A stretch of 5,611 nucleotides of DNA, from the NCBI GenBank assembly GCA_005788585.1, contig SYBY01000077.1:1-5611 (forward strand), read 5' to 3'. A program made the position numbers and the translations under genes. Numbering within the stretch: the first letter of the stretch is position 1; every line of letters begins with the position of its first letter. The notes under the pieces were generated by a model. The model was not told where the DNA came from. It made no database searches and saw only the letters and a list, made by a program, of their open reading frames with translations. Positions 1 to 5,611 of the stretch are shown here, piece after piece. This DNA is from Actinomycetota bacterium. Lineage in GTDB: Bacteria > Actinomycetota > Thermoleophilia > Solirubrobacterales > Solirubrobacteraceae.

Positions 1-434
1 CCGCCCTCGACCTTCACGATCTTGCGCCGGCCCGTCGCGGCCCGCGCGAGGCGCACGGCGTGGTAGAGCGGGTCGCTGCCGCCGCCCCCGCAGAAGCCGA
101 TCCGGTCGGCCTCGGGCAGGAGGTCGACGAGCCGCTCGGCGAGCGCCGCCTCGTGGATCTGCGCGCAGCCGACGAACGTCTGCCCGTCGGCCATCGCCTT
201 CGCCACCGCGCCGTCGACGCCGGGGTGCGAGTAGCCGAGGATCGCGGTGCCGTAGCCGCCGTGGTAGTCGAGGTACTCGGTGCCGTCGACGTCCTCGATG
301 TGCTGGCCGCGGCCACGCACGAAGACGAGGGGGTACGGGTCCTCCCAGCGGCCCGCGCCGGTCACGCCGGAGGGCAGGAGGCCCCGCCGGTAGGGCAGCA
401 TCTCCTCGGAGCGGCTGGTGTCCACGATGGTCAT
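1..434 (-). CDS. Class III (PLP) aminotransferase, glutamate-1-semialdehyde aminomutase-like; C-terminus beyond left edge
   Basis: Only the first 144 residues are visible; the gene continues past position 1. Seen: residues 41-75 (GRGQHIEDVDGTEYLDY, then GYGTAILGYSHPGV) match the N-terminal part of class III aminotransferases. These are fold-type I PLP enzymes that move an amino group from an amine or amino acid to a keto acid, or within one molecule as in HemL. Residues 126-144 (AVRLARAATGRRKIVKVEG) match the helix and strand that follow the PLP-phosphate loop. That loop, normally NSGTEA, reads GGGGSDP here (residues 116-122) and seems one residue longer. The catalytic lysine lies outside the window. 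The ATG overlaps the stop of the upstream gene as ATGA and follows a perfect AGGAGG, so the start is firm. The family call is secure; the substrate is not known. A housekeeping HemL role is unlikely, given the catabolic neighbours and the altered loop. Confidence 0.88.
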   Translation of the reverse strand, partial: MTIVDTSRSEEMLPYRRGLLPSGVTGAGRWEDPYPLVFVRGRGQHIEDVDGTEYLDYHGGYGTAILGYSHPGVDGAVAKAMADGQTFVGCAQIHEAALAERLVDLLPEADRIGFCGGGGSDPLYHAVRLARAATGRRKIVKVEG

Positions 435-2626
435 GCAACCTCCTGCGCGGCAGGGTCTTCCAGGGTTAGGGGCGCCGGGTCGAGGAACCGGCGCAGGACG
501 TTCAGGGACATGCGCGCGACGTTGTTGTCGTAGCGCTCGTACGCCATCGCGGCGGTCCAGCCGATCGAGCCGACGCTGAACACCGCGCCGCCCATCGCGG
601 TCGGCATGAGCGTGATGTCGGCGCGCACGTCGTCGCACGTGGTCCCCCCGAGGCGCAGGTGCGTGACGGGCACGTCCTCGCACACGAGCAGCACGAAGTC
701 GCTGTGCCCGCCCTGCGACGTGGCGAGCACGAGCGCGTCCGGCGGGCTGCCGTAACGCGGGTCCCACCGGTCGATCTCGTCCGACGCCGCGCCGCCCATG
801 GAGAACCCGAAGTCGCCGATGACCTCGTCCTCGCCGATGCCCTCGAAGACGAAGGCCGCGCGCGGGTCGCGCGCACCCGGCGACTGGTGGTAGCCGGGCG
901 CGTCGGGGTCGAAGCCCTGCGCGGCGAACCCCACGCCGACGAGCGCGTTGGGCGACCGCCCACGGTTGCGCCACAGCCCGCCCAGCTCGCCCGTCGACGT
1001 GTGGTGCATCTCGCCGGCGGCCGACTCCCAGCAGCGGATGCCGCACACGCCCCGGCGGATCTCCACGACGTGCTCGCGCTCCGGGTCGATGCTCGTGACC
1101 CAGTAGAAGCCGTTGCCGCCGAGGTACATCAGGCGCCCGCCGCCGTCGAGCCAGGTCTCCAGCGCATCCATCATCGGCGCGGTCCAGTACTCGGGGTGGC
1201 AGCCGGTGATGAGCACCCGGTACGGCGCGAGCAGGTCCGCGCCCTCGGCGTGCAGGTCATGGTCGGTGAGCACGTCGGCGTCGACGTCCTCGCGGTCGAG
1301 CCAGTCGGTGACGTAGAGGTCGGCGCTGAACGCGCGCGGCGCGTGGGTCTGCCAGTTGCGATGCCAGGGCCGCATGTTCAGCACCGGACGGCGCATGCTG
1401 GAGAACGCGACGCCCGTGCCGTCCGTGTGCGTGTCGTAGAGCGACGAGCCCAGCTCGGGGTGCTCGCGCAGGAGGAGGTCCCCGCGGTCGGGCAGGATCT
1501 CCATGCCCATGACGCCGGGCTCATGCACGAACGCCCGCTCCTGCATCCGCTCGTTGGCGTACGCGGCGTACGAGACGGTGGGGAAGAGGACTGCGACGTC
1601 GGCGGTCGCGGCCCCGGCGGGAGGCAGGACGAAGAACGGCACGATGTCCTCCATCTCGCCTGCGCGCAACCGCGCGCCGTAGACCCCGCTCGGCAGGTCA
1701 CCGGGCAGATCGAGGCGGACGGTCGGCGTCCAGCGGCAGTCCTCGAGGTCGTCCTCGTGGAAGTGGCAGGCCGCGTAGTGGGCGGGCTCGAGGTCGGGAT
1801 GGTTCGCCGCGCCGGTGTACGCGTGGCCGGTCGCCGGACGGCTCGGGAGGTGGAAGAACGCGACGGCGGCGCCGGACTCCTCGGCGCCGAGCTCCCATGC
1901 CGCGAGCGGCGCGGCGGCGTCGAGGGTGTCGGGGGTCCGGGCGTCGGCCCACAGCCGGGGCGATTCGAGCTTGCCGTTGAAGACGCCCAGGCCCGTGGGC
2001 TGTGAGGCGGCGGCGTCGAGCTCGGTGGCGGCGATCAGGACGGACGTGGCGCGGACGGGCGCGCCGGCTGCGACGGCGCCCGAGGTGGCGTCCTCACGCG
2101 GGGGCCAGCCCGCGGTCCGCAGCCAGAGCCCGATGGTCCCGGCGGCCGGATCGTGCGCTGCGACGACGTGGGACCAGCGGCGCTCGGCGGGGCCGCGGTC
2201 CAGGCGGATCTCCCCGCCCGCGGCCTCCAGGACGAGGGCGCCGTCGGCGTCCAGCAGCAGGGTGAAGACGTCCGGGCAGGCCAGCACGCCCTGCCGGCGG
2301 CCCTGCGCCGGGGTGGTCGGCCAGAGCCACAGGTCGACGGTGAACGCACCGAGCGCGGTGTCGTCGGGCAGCGCCCCGACGGCGAAGGACCCGCGCGCGA
2401 CCGCCTGCAGCGTGGCCGGGTACGTGCCCGCCCCCGCGACGGCGACCTCGGCGCTGCGCGCGCCCGGGCCTTCAGGATGCTCGTCGCCGCAGTACAGGCG
2501 CACGACATCGACGTCGACGGACGGCGCGCTGGCGCTGACCATGACGTCGAGGCCCTCGCCCGGCCGGGCGCTCAGGCGATCCGCGTAGCCGAAGAGTGTT
2601 CCACTGGGTGAACGCGTGTTCCGCAC
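431..2626 (-). CDS. N,N-dimethylformamidase large (beta)-subunit-like iron amidase
   Basis: 731 residues, close to the roughly 760 of characterised dimethylformamidase large subunits. In that family a mononuclear iron bound by two Tyr and one carboxylate hydrolyses DMF to dimethylamine and formate. Seen: an N-terminal GYADRLSARPGE block (13-24) typical of the family; a laminin-G/concanavalin-like beta domain (about 78-230, with FTVDLWLWP and WSHVVAAHDP); then the catalytic part with YAAYAN (353-358), SLYDTH (395-400), ITGCHPEYW (473-481), MYLGGNGFYW (500-509) and a C-terminal GSIGW...NNVARMSLNVLRRFLDP (687-717). Y356, Y397 and E479 fit the spacing of the known iron ligands. No signal peptide is seen, so it is probably cytoplasmic. 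The start is GTG; no other start codon lies between it and the conserved GYADRL block, and no clear Shine-Dalgarno precedes it. Its stop overlaps the aminotransferase ATG. The family call is strong; activity on DMF itself is not implied, since no small subunit is encoded in the window. Confidence 0.88.
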   Translation of the reverse strand: MRNTRSPSGTLFGYADRLSARPGEGLDVMVSASAPSVDVDVVRLYCGDEHPEGPGARSAEVAVAGAGTYPATLQAVARGSFAVGALPDDTALGAFTVDLWLWPTTPAQGRRQGVLACPDVFTLLLDADGALVLEAAGGEIRLDRGPAERRWSHVVAAHDPAAGTIGLWLRTAGWPPREDATSGAVAAGAPVRATSVLIAATELDAAASQPTGLGVFNGKLESPRLWADARTPDTLDAAAPLAAWELGAEESGAAVAFFHLPSRPATGHAYTGAANHPDLEPAHYAACHFHEDDLEDCRWTPTVRLDLPGDLPSGVYGARLRAGEMEDIVPFFVLPPAGAATADVAVLFPTVSYAAYANERMQERAFVHEPGVMGMEILPDRGDLLLREHPELGSSLYDTHTDGTGVAFSSMRRPVLNMRPWHRNWQTHAPRAFSADLYVTDWLDREDVDADVLTDHDLHAEGADLLAPYRVLITGCHPEYWTAPMMDALETWLDGGGRLMYLGGNGFYWVTSIDPEREHVVEIRRGVCGIRCWESAAGEMHHTSTGELGGLWRNRGRSPNALVGVGFAAQGFDPDAPGYHQSPGARDPRAAFVFEGIGEDEVIGDFGFSMGGAASDEIDRWDPRYGSPPDALVLATSQGGHSDFVLLVCEDVPVTHLRLGGTTCDDVRADITLMPTAMGGAVFSVGSIGWTAAMAYERYDNNVARMSLNVLRRFLDPAPLTLEDPAAQEVA
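439..444 (-). promoter_or_regulatory. Ribosome binding site of the aminotransferase
   Basis: On the minus strand AGGAGG lies four bases before the ATG at 434, inside the last codons of the dimethylformamidase-like gene. It fixes the aminotransferase start. Together with the ATGA overlap it indicates translational coupling with initiation in its own right. Confidence 0.8.
2596..2624. promoter_or_regulatory. Candidate operator at the start of the dimethylformamidase-like gene
   Basis: On the plus strand GTGTTCCAC starts at 2596 and GTGTTCCGC at 2616, exactly 20 bp (about two helical turns) apart. The first extends to GTGTTCCACTGGGTGAAC (2596-2613), which contains an imperfect dyad, TTCCAC-TGG-GTGAAC. 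It agrees at 13 of 16 positions with a site in the leader of the first gene (5422-5437). The sites lie over the first ten codons, so this could be coincidence within coding sequence. The regulator is unknown. Confidence 0.3.
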
Positions 2627-2732
2627 GAGAGAACAGGCTGATCGGCGGCCGGGGCTCGCGGTAGCGCCGGGCGGGCCATCTCGTGTCCAAACGGGTTCGC
2701 CACCCGGTCGAGTCGGCCCCGGGCCTTTCCGG
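2627..2732. other. 106-bp spacer within the cluster; possible internal promoter
   Basis: This is the only gap between the four genes, separating the cyclic amidohydrolase stop from the GTG of the dimethylformamidase-like gene. No Shine-Dalgarno precedes the GTG, so the message could be leaderless or start here. A TTGGAC on the minus strand (about 2684-2689) is a possible -35 element, but I find no convincing -10 partner. GC-rich inverted repeats just after the stop have no T-run and do not look like a terminator. Confidence 0.4.
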
Positions 2733-4076
2733 TCAGCGCAAGGATGGGCGCAGCCAGCGTCCCGTCCCGACGTCGGCGACGACGACCCCGTCCTGCGCGA
2801 CGAGCGTCCCGCGCACGAACGTCATGGCCACGCCGCCGTGCACCTCGCGGCCGGCGTAGGGGGTCCAGCCCGCCTTGGAATGCACGTCCTCGTCGCGCAG
2901 GGTGCGCGTGGCGGAGGGGTCGACGAGGACGATGTCGGCGTCGAACCCCGGCGCCAGTGCGCCCTTGCGGTCCCCGATCCCCAGCGCGGCGGCGGGCCCC
3001 TCGCTGTAGACGGCGATCAGGCGTTCCCAGCCGAGTTCGCCTCGATGGACGGCGTCGAGCAGCAGCGGCATGGTCGTATCGATCCCGGGGAGGCCGAACG
3101 GGCAGTCGTAGATGTCGCCCTCGGCCTTCTGGGCCAGGGTCGACGGCGCGTGGTCGCTGGACAGCAACGCGACGCCGCCGTCGCGCACCGCCGCCCACAG
3201 GTCGTGCCCCGCGGGAGCCGGCCGCGCGGGCGGCGTGAACTTCCGCGTCGGGCCGTGCTCGACGACCTCCGCCTCGTCGAGGAGCAGGTACTGGGGGCAG
3301 CTCTCGACGTCCAGTGCGGCCCCGCGCGCCCGCTCGCGCCGCGCGAGCTCCACGACCTCCGGCTGGCTGGCATGGGCGATCGTGACCCGCGCGCCCGTGA
3401 GGCGGGCGAGCAGCGCCGTCACCACGACCGCGGTCAGCTCCGCCTCGGACGAGCGCCACGCCGGCAGCACGCCGAAGTCGTCGCGCAGGGCGGCGCGCAG
3501 GCGGCGCTCGGCCCCCGCGGTCATCGACTCGTCCTCGCAGTGGGCGAGCACCCGGATCCCTGCTGCGGCGGTGGACCGCAGCAGCCGCAGCTGCATGTCG
3601 GGGTCGAGCCCCTGGATGCCGTGCGTCGTGCAGGTGAAGGCCTTGATGAACGCGACACCGGCCTCGCGCAGCCGCCCGGCGTCCTCAAGGGTGTCGGGCG
3701 CGGCATGCGCCCCGAGGACGTAGTCGACGACCGAGCGCCCCTCGAGGTGGCCGGTCTTCTGACGCAGCTCCTCGGGTGTCCTCACCGGCCATCCGTGGGT
3801 GTGCTCGGCCACGCAGGTGACTCCCGCGGCGGCCGCGGCGGCGGACCCGTGCGCGAAGTCCTCGCGCTCGACGGGGCCCGGCTCCATGAAGTGGACGTGC
3901 TGGTCGACCATGCCCGGCAGGGCGACGAGACCGGTCGCGTCGATGGTCCGCGCCGCGCGGCCGGACGGGCCGTCGCGCAGCTCGGCGATGCGGCCGTCAG
4001 AGCCGACGGCGATCGTGCCGTGCCGGCGGCCCGCCGGGGTGACGAGCAGCGCGCCGGTGATCTCGAGTGCCGTCAT
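2733..4076 (-). CDS. Cyclic-amidase-type amidohydrolase (dihydropyrimidinase/allantoinase/dihydroorotase superfamily)
   Basis: 447 residues, normal for this binuclear-metal TIM-barrel family, which hydrolyses cyclic amide bonds in dihydropyrimidines, hydantoins, allantoin or dihydroorotate. All expected metal ligands are visible: H60 and H62 (DQHVHFMEPG), K145 as the likely carboxylated lysine (FIKAFT), H179 (LAHCED), H235 (IAHAS) and D308 (SSDHAPS). N-terminal (1-55) and C-terminal (375-430, GFDADIVLVDP) strands form the usual composite beta domain. It is not a standard dihydroorotase: the Arg after HVHF is Met, and the PNT block is replaced by EHTHGWPVRT (91-100). It also lacks the usual allantoinase NEPGRT context. 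The ATG overlaps the upstream gene's stop as ATGA. The reading frame stays open to 4688, but the extra segment overlaps the upstream gene and resembles nothing. There is no clear Shine-Dalgarno, so reinitiation from the upstream gene is likely. Family certain; substrate open. Confidence 0.9.
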   Translation of the reverse strand: MTALEITGALLVTPAGRRHGTIAVGSDGRIAELRDGPSGRAARTIDATGLVALPGMVDQHVHFMEPGPVEREDFAHGSAAAAAAGVTCVAEHTHGWPVRTPEELRQKTGHLEGRSVVDYVLGAHAAPDTLEDAGRLREAGVAFIKAFTCTTHGIQGLDPDMQLRLLRSTAAAGIRVLAHCEDESMTAGAERRLRAALRDDFGVLPAWRSSEAELTAVVVTALLARLTGARVTIAHASQPEVVELARRERARGAALDVESCPQYLLLDEAEVVEHGPTRKFTPPARPAPAGHDLWAAVRDGGVALLSSDHAPSTLAQKAEGDIYDCPFGLPGIDTTMPLLLDAVHRGELGWERLIAVYSEGPAAALGIGDRKGALAPGFDADIVLVDPSATRTLRDEDVHSKAGWTPYAGREVHGGVAMTFVRGTLVAQDGVVVADVGTGRWLRPSLR

Positions 4077-5335
4077 GGCCGCGGGTACCGGGTCCGCTCG
4101 ACGCGCGCCTCGCAGACGAGGCGGCCGTGGCTGACGACGAACCGGCGTGGCGGCTGCTCGGCCACCGCCGCCCGCACGTCGGCGACGGGCACCACGACGA
4201 TGTCCGCGCGGTCGCCGGGCTCGAGCCCGTACCCGCCGGCCCTGCGCATGGCCCGCGCGGCGTTCACCGTGACCATGTCCATGACGGTCTCCAGCTCGTC
4301 GGGCCAGGCGAGCTGGCAGGTGTGCGCCACGAACGACGCGACTTCGAGCTGGTCGGCGCGTCCCAGCGGGTAGTAGGGGTCGTCGACGTCGTCCTGTGCC
4401 GCGAGGACGTTGACCCCGGCGTCGAGCAGCTCGCGCACGCGTGTCGTCCCTCGACGGACGGCGCCGCGGTCGTCGCGGCCATGGAGCAGGAGCGAGATCT
4501 GCGGGTTCGTGCACACGGAGATCCCCGCCTCCGCGACCAGGCCGACCACCAGGCGCGCGTGCGGCTCGTCGTATGCCGCGAGGGCCCCCGCATGCGACAC
4601 GGTCACGCGGCCCTCCCAGCCCACCTCGATCGTGCGGTGCGCGAGGTACTCCAGGCTGCGCTGCGCCGGGTCGTCGCTGTCGTCGCACAGCATGTGGACG
4701 TCGGCGTCACGGCGCCGCGCGAGGTCGAGGCAGAAGTCGACGTGGGCGCGCATCCGCTCGTCGGTCGCCTCGCCCGCGGGCAGGCCGCCCACGACGTCCG
4801 CTCCGGCCTCCATGGCCTCCTCGAACCGCCGCTCACCGCCGGCGTCGGCGTACAGGAGGTCCTGCGGGAAGACGGCCACCTGGATGTCGACCTCGCCCGC
4901 CCAGCGCTCGCGCAGCGCCACGAGCGCGCGAGCGCCGGTCGTGCCCGCGACGGCCTCGACGTCGGCGAAGGCCCGCATGCGCGTGGTGCCGTGGCCGAGC
5001 GCCTGCTCGACGACCCCGGACGCGCGCTCGACGATCGCCTCGACGGTGTAGGTCTCGCGATGGCGGCGGTTGACCTCCCACATGCCATCCCATCCCGGCC
5101 ACCGCGGTGGGCGCAGGGCGTCGCCGATGCAGGTCTTGTCGAGGTGCTGGTGGGCGTTGACGAACCCGGGGAGGGCCAGGCCGCCCTCGCCGTCGAGGGT
5201 CTGCGCCGCATCGACGGCGAGCGCCGGACCGACGGCGGAGATCGTGCCCTCCGCCACCGCGACGTCCACGGGGGCGGGGTGTGTGCGGCAGCGCACATTG
5301 CGGAGCAGGAGGTCGGCGGGCATGGCGCTCATCAT
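4073..5335 (-). CDS. Cytosine-deaminase-like amidohydrolase (CodA/AtzC-like)
   Basis: 420 residues, about the length of E. coli CodA, which deaminates cytosine using a single metal in a TIM barrel. Matches run the whole length: PGFVNAHQHLDKT (56-68; H62 and H64 ligands), VAVFPQ (153-158; Q158 equals the CodA substrate Gln), DVHMLCDDSDDP (212-223), VTVSHAGAL (244-252; H248), NPQISLLLHGR (277-287), RRGTTRVRELLDAGVNV (294-310) and QDDVDDPYYPLG (314-325; D315). The residue equal to CodA's third metal His is Leu216, its catalytic Glu is Asp219 and its ring-stacking Trp is Tyr321. HLDKT also recalls AtzC-like aminohydrolases. It is therefore probably a deaminase or hydrolase of a different heterocycle. 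Of three nearby ATGs (5335, 5332, 5323), the first is favoured because GGAAGGA lies 12 bases upstream. It is the first gene of the cluster; its stop overlaps the next ATG. No signal peptide is seen. Confidence 0.9.
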   Translation of the reverse strand: MMSAMPADLLLRNVRCRTHPAPVDVAVAEGTISAVGPALAVDAAQTLDGEGGLALPGFVNAHQHLDKTCIGDALRPPRWPGWDGMWEVNRRHRETYTVEAIVERASGVVEQALGHGTTRMRAFADVEAVAGTTGARALVALRERWAGEVDIQVAVFPQDLLYADAGGERRFEEAMEAGADVVGGLPAGEATDERMRAHVDFCLDLARRRDADVHMLCDDSDDPAQRSLEYLAHRTIEVGWEGRVTVSHAGALAAYDEPHARLVVGLVAEAGISVCTNPQISLLLHGRDDRGAVRRGTTRVRELLDAGVNVLAAQDDVDDPYYPLGRADQLEVASFVAHTCQLAWPDELETVMDMVTVNAARAMRRAGGYGLEPGDRADIVVVPVADVRAAVAEQPPRRFVVSHGRLVCEARVERTRYPRP

Positions 5336-5347
5336 GCGCGCGCGGGG

Positions 5348-5354
5348 TCCTTCC
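5348..5354 (-). promoter_or_regulatory. Probable ribosome binding site of the CodA-like gene
   Basis: GGAAGGA on the minus strand ends 12 bases before the ATG at 5335. The spacing is long but better than for the two later ATGs, so it supports the first start. Confidence 0.5.
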
Positions 5355-5398
5355 GCCTATCGCCGGGGAGTCGGCGAACGACCCGGAAACCCCCGCCG

Positions 5399-5416
5399 TT
5401 CCGTCCAATGACGGAA
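5399..5416. promoter_or_regulatory. Perfect 7-bp-arm palindrome, candidate operator
   Basis: TTCCGTC-CAAT-GACGGAA: two perfect 7-base arms around four bases, 64 bp upstream of the CodA-like start. The size and symmetry suit a dimeric repressor or activator. TTCCR...YGGAA dyads recall operators of some IclR-type regulators, but that family assignment is a guess and no regulator gene is in the window. Confidence 0.5.
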
Positions 5417-5419
5417 AGC

Positions 5420-5439
5420 GCGTTCCGCTGAGTGGACAG
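5420..5439. promoter_or_regulatory. Second dyad motif, shared with the start of the dimethylformamidase-like gene
   Basis: GCGTTCCGCTGAGTGGACAG contains an imperfect dyad, TTCCGC-TGA-GTGGAC. It lies 3 bp beyond the perfect palindrome and matches 13 of 16 core bases of the site at 2598-2613, all differences being transitions. It could be a second operator half of the same regulatory region. Confidence 0.35.
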
Positions 5440-5563
5440 TTGGGCCGGGCTGAGGCCAGTTCTTCCTCCGGGCGGAATGTCGGGGTCGCTTCTGGACATC
5501 CGGGCGAACTGCCGTGCCGCTCGGCTTGGCCCGGGTGGCGCTATCGGGGCGGACCAACTGTCC
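5434..5563. repeat. Separated inverted repeat GGACAGTTGG
   Basis: GGACAGTTGG at 5434-5443 recurs in inverted orientation (CCAACTGTCC) at 5554-5563, with 110 bp between arms; after one mismatch the next two bases also match. A looser relative, TGGACATCCGG, sits between them at 5493-5503. This could be paired binding sites for a looping regulator, or chance. Confidence 0.35.
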
Positions 5564-5579
5564 GGATCATCGAAGTGCA

Positions 5580-5600
5580 CCCCGAACCGGTTCTTCGGGG
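5580..5600. repeat. GC-rich hairpin/palindrome near the right edge
   Basis: CCCCGAA and TTCGGGG form 7-bp arms around a 7-base loop, and GAACCGGTTC (5584-5593) inside is itself a perfect palindrome. No T-run follows on either strand, so an intrinsic terminator is not supported. It could be an operator or the end structure of a gene beyond the edge. Confidence 0.3.
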
Positions 5601-5611
5601 GACCCGGAGCC

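Larger units (their letters stand above)
5336..5611. promoter_or_regulatory. Leader/promoter region of the cluster
   Basis: 276 bp upstream of the first gene. It is less GC-rich than the genes. A minus-strand frame stays open from the right edge to 5332, but it uses many codons rare in the four genes (ATA, AGA, GGA, CGA, ACT) and its product resembles nothing I know, so I treat the stretch as non-coding. It holds a perfect palindrome, a second imperfect dyad, a separated inverted repeat and an edge hairpin (listed separately). No confident -35/-10 pair is visible on either strand. Confidence 0.55.

Noticed and set aside
2700..2732. GC-rich inverted repeats after the cyclic amidohydrolase stop as a terminator
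   Set aside because: Stems are short, one has an impossible one-base loop, and no T-run follows on the minus strand.
2616..4373. Very long open frame on the plus strand (also 659-2005 and 4067-5431)
   Set aside because: They lie antisense to genes with clear family motifs, and their products are Arg/Gly/Val-rich with no recognisable domains. Long antisense frames are expected at this GC content.
4077..4688. Upstream extension of the cyclic amidohydrolase frame
   Set aside because: It overlaps the CodA-like gene almost entirely and encodes Arg/Gly-rich sequence; the family N-terminus begins at the ATG at 4076.
5407..5430. Seven-codon plus-strand ORF (MTESAFR) within the operator region
   Set aside because: Too short, no ribosome binding site, and it arises from the palindrome sequence.
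5332..5611. Minus-strand frame open from the right edge to 5332, possibly the tail of another gene
   Set aside because: Its codons are unlike the four genes (ATA, AGA, GGA, ACT and others), it has no recognisable domain, and it covers the palindromes. It cannot be fully excluded without the sequence beyond the edge.
1..5611. CRISPR array, tRNA, rRNA, insertion sequence or phage genes
   Set aside because: No spaced direct-repeat array, no cloverleaf or rRNA-like sequence, no transposase or integrase motifs seen.

Overview
The window is very GC-rich. Its four genes use mostly G or C at third codon positions, which points to a high-GC bacterium. Actinomycetota, for example a soil actinobacterium or a Thermoleophilia/Solirubrobacterales type, is my best guess, but there is no rRNA or other marker to settle it.

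All genes lie on the minus strand and are read from right to left. The order is: a leader/promoter region (5611-5336) with several dyad-symmetric motifs; a cytosine-deaminase-like (CodA/AtzC-like) amidohydrolase (5335-4073); a cyclic-amidase-type amidohydrolase related to dihydropyrimidinase, allantoinase and dihydroorotase (4076-2733); a 106-bp spacer; a protein like the N,N-dimethylformamidase large subunit, with a GTG start (2626-431); and the N-terminal third of a class III aminotransferase related to glutamate-1-semialdehyde aminomutase (434 to beyond the left edge). Two of the three junctions are 4-base ATGA stop/start overlaps, so genes 1-2 and 3-4 are probably translationally coupled. 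A candidate operator motif occurs both ahead of gene 1 and at the start of gene 3, so the two halves may share a regulator.

The gene content reads as a catabolic cluster for a nitrogen-containing compound. Two metal-dependent amidohydrolases would deaminate or open a cyclic amide or heterocycle, an iron-type amidase would cleave a linear amide, and a PLP enzyme would handle the freed amine. The layout resembles the steps of pyrimidine breakdown but lacks a reductase and a standard ureidopropionase. All four proteins depart from their textbook relatives at recognisable positions. The CodA-like enzyme has Leu where a metal-binding His is expected. The cyclic amidase lacks the dihydroorotase substrate residues. 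The dimethylformamidase-like protein keeps the Tyr/Tyr/Glu iron triad but has no small subunit beside it in the window. The aminotransferase has a glycine-rich replacement of the PLP-phosphate motif. The substrate is unknown, and an uncharacterised pathway is plausible.
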